Of a stretch of DNA of 64,000 nt, positions 1 to 7,749 are shown in pieces. The stretch covers positions 5,874,545-5,938,544 of the forward strand of contig NZ_CP026692.1 in NCBI RefSeq assembly GCF_002949795.1, given 5' to 3'. The DNA is from Nostoc sp. 'Lobaria pulmonaria (5183) cyanobiont' (GTDB taxonomy: Bacteria; Cyanobacteriota; Cyanobacteriia; Cyanobacteriales; Nostocaceae). Both the position numbers and the translations under genes were made by a program. The notes below the pieces were generated by a model. It had not been told where the DNA came from. It was given only the letters and a program-made list of their open reading frames with translations, and searched no databases. The first letter of the stretch is position 1. Each line of letters begins with the position of its first letter.

Positions 1-230
1 GCTGGAATAGTCAGCAATTACGTGCTTTAAATGAAGCACCTACAGTTATGTTAGTAGCGATCGTTTTGCTGGCTGTGTTTAAGAATAATTTACCTACAGA
101 TATCGCTGCTTGGGCTATTTTCGCCATGATTATTTTGATGGCAGTCACTATTCAACTTTACGCCAAAAAACGCAGGCAAGATAAAGAGAAGCTGACGGCA
201 CAGATCGGGCAACCACAAGAACAAGGTTAG
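1..230 (+). CDS. HemJ/CopD-like membrane protein, C-terminal part
   Basis: Only the last ~75 codons lie in the window; the frame (codons from position 3) is open to the left edge, so the internal ATG at 48 is not the true start. The peptide reads WNSQQLRALNEAPTVMLVAI, then a first hydrophobic helix (LVAIVLLAVF), a short loop, a second helix (AAWAIFAMIILMAVTIQLY) and a basic tail. The NEAPT..LLVAIV pattern resembles the C-terminus of HemJ-type (UPF0093) and CopD-related proteins of cyanobacteria. HemJ itself oxidises protoporphyrinogen IX in haem and chlorophyll synthesis, but paralogues exist, so the enzymatic role is inferred. It converges with the next gene across a stem-loop. Confidence 0.6.
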   Translation, partial: WNSQQLRALNEAPTVMLVAIVLLAVFKNNLPTDIAAWAIFAMIILMAVTIQLYAKKRRQDKEKLTAQIGQPQEQG

Positions 231-237
231 ACAAAGT

Positions 238-261
238 AAGGTAGCACAGCTATGCTACCTT
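238..261. terminator. Stem-loop between convergent genes
   Basis: AAGGTAGCA at 238-246 pairs perfectly with TGCTACCTT at 253-261 across a 6-base loop. It starts 7 bases after the stop of the HemJ-like gene and lies 60 bases beyond the stop of the convergent peptidoglycan-binding gene. There is no clean run of T on either side, so a bidirectional terminator is plausible but not certain. Confidence 0.45.
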
Positions 262-322
262 CCTAAATCTTGCATCACAACAACAAATGCTACCAATTAA
301 CCATTACCTCATCTGGAAATGT

Positions 323-1216
323 TTACAGTAAATCATCCCCAGGAATTACGGTAGTGTAAAAAGTATATTTGCGATTAGCGACATAACGGCGGTCTTGTTT
401 AACAATCGTCATAAACTCTCTATGTCCCTCACGAGTACGTCCTACTAAACAACCCGCACTAGCAAGGCGAATATCATTCCTGGGGAAATCAAAGCCGCAG
501 TGTTGATTCACACAAAAATCATCACCTGTATCAAGTTTGTCGCCAGTCCGTTTAAAATCTTGGTTGAAATCTCTACAAACGGTGATATCTCCAACTTGTA
601 CTAATGCTTCGTGAGGCTCTGCGGTGCCGTGGATACCAATGGCCCAAGCTTTGTATTGTCCAAACTGAATCCTAGCTGCTCCTTTGGGATTCATCGGATT
701 ATAAGTGTAGTACCTCCCTGGTTCTGTAGTAGCTTCCCAGTGATCGACGATTTTGGGAATACCATTTACGACTTCAATCACAATCCGGCGATCGTTAAAT
801 TGATTGGGCGTGTCACTGTTGAGAGTCCAGTCTGCATCTATGCCCTCTACATAAACAATGTTGTATTCTTTGGGATTGGTAAATACCTGATAACCTTTGG
901 CTAGCATATATTTCACAATCTTACTAGGGATGTCATTGCCTAGTTTTAAAGGGGGTTTAGGAAGATCATCTATTTTGGTTTCAATTAGTTTTTTGGCTGT
1001 GACTGCTCCTAAAAAGCCACTCTCTTCAGTCTTTGTTAATTCTTGAAATTTTTTGAGAGATATGACAGAAACAGGGCCAAATTTCCCATCGGCTGGAGGT
1101 TCTAGCAAACCTAAGTTGATTAACAATATCTGAATCTGACGAGCCAAGTCTGCATCTTCTGCGATCGCATCAAATGACCATTTCTCATCTTTTCCCAAGA
1201 AATCTTGTAGTTTCAT
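323..1216 (-). CDS. Peptidoglycan-binding domain protein with C-terminal SAGC motif
   Basis: 297 residues. Residues ~20-60 form a PG_binding_1-like unit (IQILLINLGLLEPPADGKFG then VSVISLKKFQ), which in this family binds cell-wall peptidoglycan. The C-terminal ~170 residues hold AIGIHGTAEPHEALVQ and, later, RLASAGCLVGR. A His followed by S-x-G-C is the pattern of L,D-transpeptidase (YkuD) active sites, so the domain may be a distant YkuD-like fold acting on peptidoglycan; the spacing is not classical and activity is unproven. No signal peptide is visible, which is odd for a wall-acting enzyme. The start ATG (MKLQDFLGKD) is the first in frame. The upstream 230 bases to the next gene show nothing clear. 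Confidence 0.65.
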   Translation of the reverse strand: MKLQDFLGKDEKWSFDAIAEDADLARQIQILLINLGLLEPPADGKFGPVSVISLKKFQELTKTEESGFLGAVTAKKLIETKIDDLPKPPLKLGNDIPSKIVKYMLAKGYQVFTNPKEYNIVYVEGIDADWTLNSDTPNQFNDRRIVIEVVNGIPKIVDHWEATTEPGRYYTYNPMNPKGAARIQFGQYKAWAIGIHGTAEPHEALVQVGDITVCRDFNQDFKRTGDKLDTGDDFCVNQHCGFDFPRNDIRLASAGCLVGRTREGHREFMTIVKQDRRYVANRKYTFYTTVIPGDDLL

Positions 1217-1446
1217 TATGCACCTGTTTTGATTTACTAAGTTCTAAGTATAAACATCATTTTAAAAACTGATGTCGTCTCAAACTATACTCTAACCTGA
1301 AATATGATGTCATCTGGAGTCTGCGATCGCACGCACATTGCCTGAATGCGATCATTGATACAGGCTAGATTATTAATTAGCTCAATTTCTCTGCTGCGCG
1401 TCCAAGCAGCAACTCGTCGTCAGGCATCGCCTCTGTAAAACCCGAA

Positions 1447-1800
1447 ATGACTAACGAAGAACTGCTGCAAATTATTCAAAAAGCTGCTAGAGACAAGGTG
1501 ACAGAATTAGACCTTTCTGGCAAAGGCTTAACAACGCTGCCACCGGAAATTGGCCAACTCACCAACCTGCGATCCCTCCACCTACACAACAATCAACTGA
1601 GTAGTCTGCCAGCGGAAATTGTCCAACTCACCAACCTGCGATCCCTCCACCTCTTCAACAATCAACTCAGCAGTCTGCCACCAGAATTTGGCCAACTCAC
1701 CAACCTGCTAAAAGATATGAATACGCTCACGCCTGATATTCACAGCGAATCAGACTTTGAGTCATTGCTGAATGCGATCGCACAGCGTTTAGATGAGTAA
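1447..1800 (+). CDS. Short leucine-rich-repeat protein, probably truncated
   Basis: 117 residues. The N-terminus (EELLQIIQKAARDKVTELDL) and three LRR units (LxxLPPEIGQLTNLRSLHL, 23 residues each) match the beginning of cyanobacterial LRR-Roco type GTPase proteins. The LRR units are nearly identical at DNA level (69-bp period, e.g. CTCACCAACCTGCGATCCCT twice). After the third unit the protein passes straight into a short acidic tail (SESDFESLLNAIAQRLDE); no Roc/COR GTPase domain follows. A deletion between LRR units in a formerly larger gene is the likely origin, although a stand-alone short LRR protein is possible. Function unknown; LRRs mediate protein-protein contacts. Confidence 0.6.
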   Translation: MTNEELLQIIQKAARDKVTELDLSGKGLTTLPPEIGQLTNLRSLHLHNNQLSSLPAEIVQLTNLRSLHLFNNQLSSLPPEFGQLTNLLKDMNTLTPDIHSESDFESLLNAIAQRLDE

Positions 1801-1854
1801 AAATAACCTATTGATTAAGCTCAGAGGTCGAGTAATGTCTTTGACAAGCTAGAC

Positions 1855-2145
1855 TTACGCCCTTTTAACTAGACAATTTATGTTCTAAGGTGCAAGCTTT
1901 AAGTTCAAAAGTAGAATGATCAGGGTTAAAGGCGCAACTTTGAGGATAAAAGGTACAACTTCGAGGATAAAAGGCTCAACTTCGAGGATAAAAGGCTCAA
2001 CTTCGAGGCTTAAAGGTGCAACTTTGAGGATAAAAGGCGCAACTTCGAGGCTTAAAGGTCAAGCGATCGCTCTTTTAACTCGACAATTGGTGTTAAAAGG
2101 TGCAATCTTCAAGTTCAGAGGTGGAATGATGAAGCTTTGAGGTGG
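1855..2145. repeat. 21-bp tandem repeat array (array 1)
   Basis: About six clear units of a 21-bp motif of the form AAAAGGCTCAACTTCGAGGAT, with degenerate copies on both sides (TTTTAACTAGACAATT, AAAGTAGAATGATCAGGG). Because 21 is a multiple of three, the array leaves open frames that read as 7-residue repeats such as KGSTSRI; these are not taken as genes. It lies between the plus-strand LRR gene and the minus-strand protease gene. The core AAAGG.TCAAC.TTCGAG is shared with arrays at 14.8, 27.8 and 49.1 kb. Confidence 0.8.
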
Positions 2146-2156
2146 AGCGATCGGAT

Positions 2157-2573
2157 CTACGACTTAGAAGACAGTTCAAACGCCATCTGCAAACGATAAA
2201 AACAGACATCAAATTCCAAGAAAAAATTCATGCGTCCTAAAAGTAACGGCACGTCATCCGTGAGACTCCAAGCAAATACCAATCGAACTGGTGCAAAGCT
2301 GGCTATTTGAGCAGACAAAATTAACCCTTTTGCTTCAACTGGTGCAAGGTTTCCAGCCAGTTGCACTGAGGTTGTTAATTCTTCCCAAGACACCCCTAAC
2401 TGAATACCCAGATTGTAAGGTAAAACATTAATACTAGCTCCAGTATCCAATAAACCTGAAACGTTCACGACAGAATTTTTGTAGCTTAACGTCAAAGGTA
2501 ATATTGGTAGTGCATCGATATCCCCGAACACATCACGACTTTCAACGAAGGGAAATCTTTGTGAATTAAGCAT
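2157..2573 (-). CDS. Retropepsin-like aspartic protease
   Basis: 138 residues. The segment GLLDTGASINVLPYNLGIQLG contains the D-T-G-A catalytic motif of single-domain retropepsin-like (clan AA) proteases, and a downstream PLLLGRMNFFLEFDV matches the hydrophobic ILG-x-xF strand of the fold. Such proteases work as homodimers; their bacterial substrates are mostly unknown. The gene overlaps the end of the upstream 72-residue ORF by 8 bases, so the two are probably translated together from one mRNA. No signal peptide or membrane segment is seen, suggesting a cytoplasmic protein. Confidence 0.75.
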   Translation of the reverse strand: MLNSQRFPFVESRDVFGDIDALPILPLTLSYKNSVVNVSGLLDTGASINVLPYNLGIQLGVSWEELTTSVQLAGNLAPVEAKGLILSAQIASFAPVRLVFAWSLTDDVPLLLGRMNFFLEFDVCFYRLQMAFELSSKS

Positions 2574-2784
2574 CGTTTACCTGTCTGTCTTCTTCTAGCA
2601 GTGCAGCTAATTTATTAGCAGCCTCATGAGAATTATAGGGAGACCACACATGATAAGTGACTCCTGGCTGTAACGACAATATTTCTTCTTCAGTAGCTAG
2701 TTCTTGAACTAAAAACTGCATGACCTTGAGTTTATCTGCACGAGATAGCTTGTGCAATGTTGGGAATAAATCTGCTGCGCTCAT
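2566..2784 (-). CDS. Small hypothetical protein paired with aspartic protease
   Basis: 72 residues, beginning MSAADLFPTLHKLSRADKLK and ending with an acidic/polar tail. A predicted helical N-terminus (LHKLSRADKLKVMQFLVQEL) is followed by TYHVWSPYNSHEAANKLAAL. Pairs of this kind, a short ORF overlapping a clan AA protease gene, recur in cyanobacteria and are often described as hypothetical; the layout resembles a toxin-antitoxin pair but no known TA family is recognisable. It is the first gene of a two-gene unit whose promoter would lie in or beside the MITE at 2818. Confidence 0.6.
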   Translation of the reverse strand: MSAADLFPTLHKLSRADKLKVMQFLVQELATEEEILSLQPGVTYHVWSPYNSHEAANKLAALLEEDRQVNDA

Positions 2785-2817
2785 ATCAAGTTGAAGATAA
2801 CGACTAAATACTTTTTA

Positions 2818-2968
2818 TATAGCGGTTATCAGTTGAGTGCAATACAGACTTAACCCCCAGCCCCTTCCCTATAAGGGAAGGGGAGTAAGATTCAAAGCCT
2901 CTCTCCTTTTAGGAGAGAGGAATGGAAGTGAGGTCAAACTGTATTGCATTCAAACGAGAACCGCTATA
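2818..2968. mobile_element. MITE-like element, TATAGCGGTT family
   Basis: About 151 bp bounded by imperfect terminal inverted repeats: TATAGCGGTTATCAGTTGAG at the left, and the reverse complement of the right end reads TATAGCGGTTCTCGTTTGAA, both continuing to GCAATACAG. The interior has a G/C-rich imperfect hairpin (CCCCTTCCC..GGGAAGGGG; CTCTCCTTTTAGGAGAGAG). It contains no credible gene. The end sequence matches the ends of the IS630-type element at 35.5 kb, and both sit at TA dinucleotides. Confidence 0.75.
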
Positions 2969-3004
2969 TTTTTACAACTACTATCTATAAAAAAGATTTT
3001 ACTA

Positions 3005-3074
3005 TGCAAAACCTGTCCCTCTCCGCATCGGAGAAGGACAGACTTTAATAAAAGTTCAAGGCAGGGACAGGTTT
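3005..3074. other. Inverted repeat downstream of nadE
   Basis: ACCTGTCCCT near 3009 is the reverse complement of AGGGACAGGT near 3064, with a second small hairpin (TCTCCGCATCGGAGA) inside. It lies about 40 bases beyond the nadE stop and could end the NAD operon transcript, but it lacks a U-tract on the operon strand. Confidence 0.4.
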
Positions 3075-3115
3075 GATAACTAAATTACTTGATTTGCCGA
3101 TGAGTATTTTGTCCA

Positions 3116-4834
3116 TTACAACAAACTAAGGTTAGGTGTAGCTGTGGTTTTAGTCTGGTAAGCCTTTTTGACACCAACCCAGTTACTAGCAATTGGCATT
3201 CGCCAACCGGTTCCAAAGGCGCGATCGGTGATTTTTAAGCCGGGGGGTGCTTGTCGCCGTTTAAATTCAGCCCGCGCCACCATTTGAATTACTCGGTCTA
3301 CAATTACCGCATCGTGACCGGCTGCAACAATTTGCGCTGCTGATTGGTGATTGTGAATCAGACGTTGCAAAATATCGTCCAAAATTTCGTAAGGCGGTAG
3401 AGAGTCTTGATCTACTTGGCCTGGTTTGAGTTCGGCGCTGGGTGCTTTAGTTAAAACGTTTTGCGGGATGATTTCATTATGGCGATTTAACCAATGGCAA
3501 AGTGAATACACACGGGTTTTAGGTACATCTGCAATCACTGCTAACCCGCCATTCATATCGCCGTAGAGTGTACAGTAACCAACTGCCATTTCTGACTTGT
3601 TACCGGTAGATAGGAGAAGATAGCCAAATTTATTAGCGATCGCCATTAATAAATTACCGCGAATCCGAGATTGGATATTCTCTTCAGCCAGTCCAAACTC
3701 TGTACCTGCAAACAAATTATCTAAAGTACGATCGAAGCCTTGCATTAACTCGCCAATTGGTAAAAGATTAGTCTTAATCCCCAAATTTTCGGCTAATGCC
3801 ACAGCATCGCTAATGGAATGCTCCGAACTATAAGGGGAAGGCATGAGAACACCGAGGACATTTTCTTTACCAAGTGCAGCCGTGGCGATCGCAGCTACTA
3901 TTGCGGAGTCAATCCCACCACTTAGACCCAAAACTACTTTAGAAAAGCGACACTTGCGAGCGTAATCTCGCACTCCCAAAACTAAAGCTTGCCAAATTTC
4001 TTCATCTTCCGATTCATATATAGGTTCTACAGAACCCAACTGCAAATCACGTTGCACCTCGTCAAATTCAACTACTAATAAATCGGTGTCAAAACCACGG
4101 GCGCGAGATATGATTTCACCTTGACGATTTAAAGCAAAACTACGCCCATCAAAAATTAGGTCATCATTTCCCCCAACCTGATTAGCGTAAATCATCGGTT
4201 GTTGAAAACGTATTGCACTATGCCTGAGCATTATTTCGCGGAACTGCTGCTTACCAGCCGTGTAGGGCGAAGCAGACAAATTTACAGTCAAATCTACACC
4301 CAAAATTGCTAAGTCAGCAATCGGATTTACTGTATAACTACGTTTGCCCCAAAATTCCTCATCGTTCCATAAATCTTCGCAAATAGTTACGCCAATATGG
4401 ATATCATCGAGAGTGAAATAATTAGCTTGCAAACCTTCTTCAAAATAGCGACGTTCATCAAATACATCATAAGTAGGCAAAAGTCGCTTGTGAAAAACTT
4501 GCTTAACCTTGCCATTTTCTAACAAAGCAATGCTGTTAAATAAGCTTTTACCACCACTAATATGTGCTTTAACATTCGGTTCAACAGTTCCTACCAACAC
4601 AGCTAAATTTGGTGGTAAATCCTGAGCCAAGTTTTGTAAAGTGATGCCCATCCCTTCCACAAAACTAGGATTTAGTAATAAATCTCTTGGTGGATAGCCA
4701 CACAAAGAAAGTTCTGGTGTTAACAACAAACGCGCACCGCTAGATGCTGCTTGTTGTGCCGCTTCCAGGATTTTTTGGGCATTTAAAAGCAAGTCACCGA
4801 TAGTAGGATTAATTTGAGCGATCGCAATTTTCAT
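3116..4834 (-). CDS. nadE: Glutamine-dependent NAD+ synthetase
   Basis: 572 residues from MKIAIAQINPTIGD. The N-terminal nitrilase-type glutaminase (~1-260) carries TPELSLCGYPPRD (Glu), KRLLPTYDVFDERR (Lys) and VTICEDLWND (Cys), the Glu-Lys-Cys triad. The C-terminal synthetase (~285 on) carries the PP-loop LGLSGGIDSAIVAA. It makes NAD from deamido-NAD, ATP and glutamine-derived ammonia. An in-frame ATG at 4846 would add four residues (MTNK), but that ATG lies inside a heptamer repeat and is judged accidental. It is the last gene of the pncB-nadD-NUDIX-nadE cluster, 93 bases after the NUDIX gene, and completes the Preiss-Handler route encoded there. Confidence 0.95.
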   Translation of the reverse strand: MKIAIAQINPTIGDLLLNAQKILEAAQQAASSGARLLLTPELSLCGYPPRDLLLNPSFVEGMGITLQNLAQDLPPNLAVLVGTVEPNVKAHISGGKSLFNSIALLENGKVKQVFHKRLLPTYDVFDERRYFEEGLQANYFTLDDIHIGVTICEDLWNDEEFWGKRSYTVNPIADLAILGVDLTVNLSASPYTAGKQQFREIMLRHSAIRFQQPMIYANQVGGNDDLIFDGRSFALNRQGEIISRARGFDTDLLVVEFDEVQRDLQLGSVEPIYESEDEEIWQALVLGVRDYARKCRFSKVVLGLSGGIDSAIVAAIATAALGKENVLGVLMPSPYSSEHSISDAVALAENLGIKTNLLPIGELMQGFDRTLDNLFAGTEFGLAEENIQSRIRGNLLMAIANKFGYLLLSTGNKSEMAVGYCTLYGDMNGGLAVIADVPKTRVYSLCHWLNRHNEIIPQNVLTKAPSAELKPGQVDQDSLPPYEILDDILQRLIHNHQSAAQIVAAGHDAVIVDRVIQMVARAEFKRRQAPPGLKITDRAFGTGWRMPIASNWVGVKKAYQTKTTATPNLSLL

Positions 4835-4841
4835 TTTGTTT

Positions 4842-4891
4842 GTCATTTGTCATTGGTCATTGATCATTTGTCAAGAGTCATTGGTAAATGC
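4842..4891. repeat. Heptamer short tandem repeat (STRR type)
   Basis: On the minus strand the sequence runs as successive 7-mers of the form ATGACAA, ATGACCA, ATGATCA and TTGACAA. This is the short tandemly repeated repetitive sequence style known from Nostoc and Anabaena. It fills half of the gap between the NUDIX gene and nadE and supplies a spurious upstream ATG for nadE. Confidence 0.65.
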
Positions 4892-4927
4892 TCAAATAAC
4901 TTATTCTGGACTTTGGGTAACAATTGA

Positions 4928-5674
4928 TTAAATAAACACCAAAGGTTTATCTTTTAAGGGAGCAAAAGCTTCGGCGTCAAACTTATACAAACTAGCCGGA
5001 CGGCCAGCACCCCGTGATACCTTAATTCCGGTATCGCATAAAAAACCTAACTTGAGTAGACGCGCTCGAAAATTAGAATAATCGGAAAAGTTATCACCTA
5101 AAACTGTGGCGTATAACTGATATAAATCATTCAAGGTGAACATTTCTGGCAAGACTTCAAAAGCGACTGGGCTATACTCTAATTTATTTCGCAACCGCCT
5201 GTGTCCATAAGCCAAAATTTCATTATGGTCAAAAGCTAATTGTGGCACTTGTTTGACTGGATACCAAGCTATACCAGTCATGCGATCGGCAATTAATTTG
5301 GCTTCTTCAAATCGCACTAAGGCAAAGTAACTAACTGATAAATAACGCACACCATAACTATCAGTTGCTTCCCGGGGATCACGATTCGGCCCGCCAAATG
5401 TATACAGTTGTTCTAAGTAGAGATTGTTGACCTTAATTTTCTCTGCCATAATGCGATAGGCGGCATCTTCTAAAGACTCTCCTGGACGTACCAAAGTACC
5501 AGGAAGACTCCAATGATTTAAAAATGGTTTTTGCTGTCGCATTACTAGTAGAACTAACAGCCGATTTTGTACAGTATCTACAGAAAAAATTACATTATCA
5601 ACACCAACCTTGAAATCGGCCAAAGGTTGTTGGTTTAACGGAGTTGGTATCTTTTTTTGGGAACGTCCTGGCAT
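4928..5674 (-). CDS. NUDIX-winged-helix protein, NrtR-like NAD regulator
   Basis: 248 residues. Residues ~25-155 are a NUDIX domain; residues ~170-240 (FTLNDLYQLYATVLGD.. then GAGRPASLYKFD) match the C-terminal winged helix of NrtR repressors. In NrtR, the NUDIX part senses ADP-ribose and the winged helix binds palindromic operators of NAD genes. The NUDIX box reads LVRPGESLEDAAYRIMAEKI: the usual R-E is R-I and the second E of E-E is K, so catalysis is probably weakened or lost, fitting a sensor. The gene overlaps nadD by 40 bases and lies inside the NAD operon, with a strong inverted repeat upstream of the first gene. A plain NUDIX hydrolase is the alternative. Confidence 0.75.
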   Translation of the reverse strand: MPGRSQKKIPTPLNQQPLADFKVGVDNVIFSVDTVQNRLLVLLVMRQQKPFLNHWSLPGTLVRPGESLEDAAYRIMAEKIKVNNLYLEQLYTFGGPNRDPREATDSYGVRYLSVSYFALVRFEEAKLIADRMTGIAWYPVKQVPQLAFDHNEILAYGHRRLRNKLEYSPVAFEVLPEMFTLNDLYQLYATVLGDNFSDYSNFRARLLKLGFLCDTGIKVSRGAGRPASLYKFDAEAFAPLKDKPLVFI

Positions 5675-6237
5675 TCGTACAAATGCTCTTGATTAATATA
5701 GGCAACTACAGGGGCTGTGAGGGCTTGGGGATCTCCATGTTCGCGGTACGCTGTTGAGGAAACATCTAGACCGGTCAGACTAGCGATCGCAATCTTCCCT
5801 CCTAGCTTTTGCACTACCTCTGAACTAGACTCATCTATTGCATATCCCGGTCGCGGTACAATCAGTAGTTGCACTTCCTGTAACAAATCTTCAATGCGAT
5901 ACCAACGTGGTAACTGAGTCAGTAAATCTGAACCAACGATCAACGTTAATTCAGCGTCTTCACCCCAAATAAGCTTTGCTTTTTCTACTGTTTCCAGTGT
6001 TCTGAAGCTGCTTAATTCTTGTTCCAAAGCAATATTGTGCCGTGGCGCGTCTATATCCGCAATCAACAGTCGCAACATTGCCGCCCGATGCTCTAAGGGT
6101 GTTTGATGGGACTTAAATGGATTATCCGCTGCCCAAACCGCTACCCAATCATAACGCTCAGACAACCAACTCAGAATTTTTTGATGTCCAGCAGTTGGTG
6201 GATCGGCACTAGTACCAAACAAAGCAATTCTCATCAT
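5635..6237 (-). CDS. nadD: Nicotinate-nucleotide adenylyltransferase
   Basis: 200 residues. The nucleotidyltransferase signatures are plain: GTSADPPTAGHQKIL contains the T-x-G-H motif and, near the C-terminus, DVSSTAYRE contains S-S-T-x-x-R. The product adenylylates nicotinate mononucleotide to deamido-NAD in the cytoplasm. The start (MMRIALFGTS) is one base downstream of the pncB stop and its 3' end overlaps the NUDIX gene by 40 bases, so the three genes are almost certainly co-transcribed and translationally coupled. The length is normal for the family. Confidence 0.92.
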   Translation of the reverse strand: MMRIALFGTSADPPTAGHQKILSWLSERYDWVAVWAADNPFKSHQTPLEHRAAMLRLLIADIDAPRHNIALEQELSSFRTLETVEKAKLIWGEDAELTLIVGSDLLTQLPRWYRIEDLLQEVQLLIVPRPGYAIDESSSEVVQKLGGKIAIASLTGLDVSSTAYREHGDPQALTAPVVAYINQEHLYECQDVPKKRYQLR

Positions 6238-6238
6238 C

Positions 6239-7693
6239 TTACTTTGCGTCCTTCTCTACGAGACGCTGCGCGAATGCGTCCTTGGCGGTAGCCTGCGGCA
6301 AGCCGCTGGCGCGTCTACGTTTCTTAGTTTCTTCAGTCAACACCCGTAACCCCTCAGAAATCTCCACTTCTACAGCTACAGGATGATCCAAACGCCGTGT
6401 CTGTTGTGGCAAACTGGCAACTGAGGCGGCGGTACGCTGACGAATTGTTGCCAAAGACTCTAACGGTTGTACCCGTTCACCTTTTTGTACTACCAACTGC
6501 AACAAAGGTTTTTCGTCCAAAGTACTTTCATCTAAAAGTCCCAATCTGTCTGCTTTTACCTTACCTCCTGTAAACGAGCGAAAAATCTGCTTGCGCCCTG
6601 GATAAGTAACCTTACCACTCGACTGCTTCATCACTGGGATGCCATCAATGTCTACAAGTTTATAAACTCCATTGACAGGCGAACCTGTAACTAGTCGCGT
6701 TCCCAGTCCGTAACCATCAATCTCAGCCCCAGCAGCTTTTAATCTGGCAATTTCCCACTCATCCAAGTCGCCACTGGCAAAAATTGGCACACCGGGAAGG
6801 AGCGATCGCACCTGTTTTGATAAGGTAACTAAATCTCCTGAGTCCAATCTCACTCCTGTTAATTGCATTTCCCCGGAATTTACTTTTTCGGCCAAGCGTT
6901 GGGCAGCAGCAACGGTATCGTAAGTATCAATCAGCAATGGCGCACCCGGAAAATATCGATGAAATGCACTAAAAGCTTGTTCTTCAGTGCCTTCTATTGC
7001 TGACAATGCCATCACTAAGGCGTGTGCCATCGTACCACTTGGTTTTTGTCCCAGTTGTAGCGCTGCTAACACATTGGAAGTGGAATCTAACCCACCTGCC
7101 AACGCCGCCCGCGCCGCCCACAAAGACCCTTGGGGACTAAATGCTCGTCTGGTGCCAAATTCTAAAAGTGTTGCTGATTCCCCCGCTACATCCCGCAACC
7201 GTGCTGCTTTTGTGGCAATTAAAGTCTGGTAATTAATCGTATTCAGCAGGTAAGTTTCCACTAGTTGCGCTTGCCAAAGCGGTGCTTCCACCCGCAACAG
7301 TGGTTGATTGGCAAACACAGCCGTCCCTTCCGGTACTGCCCAAACATCACCCGTGAACTTTCCCTCAGCTAAAAGTGACCAAAAGCGATCGCCTGCGTGA
7401 GCAAAAATTCCTGTTGCCTGTAATGCCGCAATTTGCGACGGACTAAAGCGGATTTTGGCTAAATATTCCAATGCCTGCGTCAGCCCCATTGCAATTAAAT
7501 AACCAAAACCCTCTGGCAATCGTCTGACAGACAATTCAAAGCTTGCCCGTCGTTGTTCTATACCCTCGCCTGTATAACAAGCTGCCATCGTCAACTGGTA
7601 AAGATCGGTCAGCAAGCTGTAGTCATCGGCAGAAAGGTTCAATTCCTGGTTCTGCTGTTTATGTACATAGTCCAAATCTGGCAAAGTTGTCAT
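6239..7693 (-). CDS. pncB: Nicotinate phosphoribosyltransferase
   Basis: 484 residues. The family pattern is clear: SLLTDLYQLTMAACYTGEGI at the N-terminus, LEFGTRRAFSPQGSLWAARA, GVRLDSGDLVTLSKQVR, IFASGDLDEWEIARLKAAGA and GYGLGTRLVTG. The enzyme condenses nicotinic acid and PRPP to nicotinate mononucleotide, the entry step of the Preiss-Handler pathway. It is the first gene of the NAD operon; a perfect 12-bp inverted repeat lies 30-56 bases upstream of the ATG. The last ~28 residues (KKRRRASGLPQATAKDAFAQ onward) are encoded by a dispersed genomic repeat, so the tail is probably an added extension and not part of the enzyme core. Confidence 0.95.
   Translation of the reverse strand: MTTLPDLDYVHKQQNQELNLSADDYSLLTDLYQLTMAACYTGEGIEQRRASFELSVRRLPEGFGYLIAMGLTQALEYLAKIRFSPSQIAALQATGIFAHAGDRFWSLLAEGKFTGDVWAVPEGTAVFANQPLLRVEAPLWQAQLVETYLLNTINYQTLIATKAARLRDVAGESATLLEFGTRRAFSPQGSLWAARAALAGGLDSTSNVLAALQLGQKPSGTMAHALVMALSAIEGTEEQAFSAFHRYFPGAPLLIDTYDTVAAAQRLAEKVNSGEMQLTGVRLDSGDLVTLSKQVRSLLPGVPIFASGDLDEWEIARLKAAGAEIDGYGLGTRLVTGSPVNGVYKLVDIDGIPVMKQSSGKVTYPGRKQIFRSFTGGKVKADRLGLLDESTLDEKPLLQLVVQKGERVQPLESLATIRQRTAASVASLPQQTRRLDHPVAVEVEISEGLRVLTEETKKRRRASGLPQATAKDAFAQRLVEKDAK
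6243..6325. repeat. Dispersed Nostoc-type repeat inside pncB 3' end
   Basis: The segment contains TCTCTACGAGACGCTGCGCG and GGCGGTAGCCTGCGGCAAGC. A related copy is at 27,580-27,615 (CTCTCTACGAGACGCTAAAA). Such sequences are scattered through Nostoc genomes, normally between genes; here it supplies the C-terminal codons of pncB. Confidence 0.6.
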
Positions 7694-7722
7694 CCAAGAG
7701 CTTCCTTACAAGATGCTTCCTC

Positions 7723-7749
7723 TATTTATGGTAATATTTACCATAAATA
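7723..7749. promoter_or_regulatory. Candidate NrtR-type operator upstream of pncB
   Basis: A perfect inverted repeat: TATTTATGGTAA (7723-7734), spacer TAT, TTACCATAAATA (7738-7749). It lies 30-56 bases upstream of the pncB ATG, where a repressor would block transcription of the NAD operon. The fourth-codon-box context (NUDIX-winged-helix gene in the same operon) suggests autoregulation by the NrtR-like protein. Assignment rests on symmetry and position only. Confidence 0.6.
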
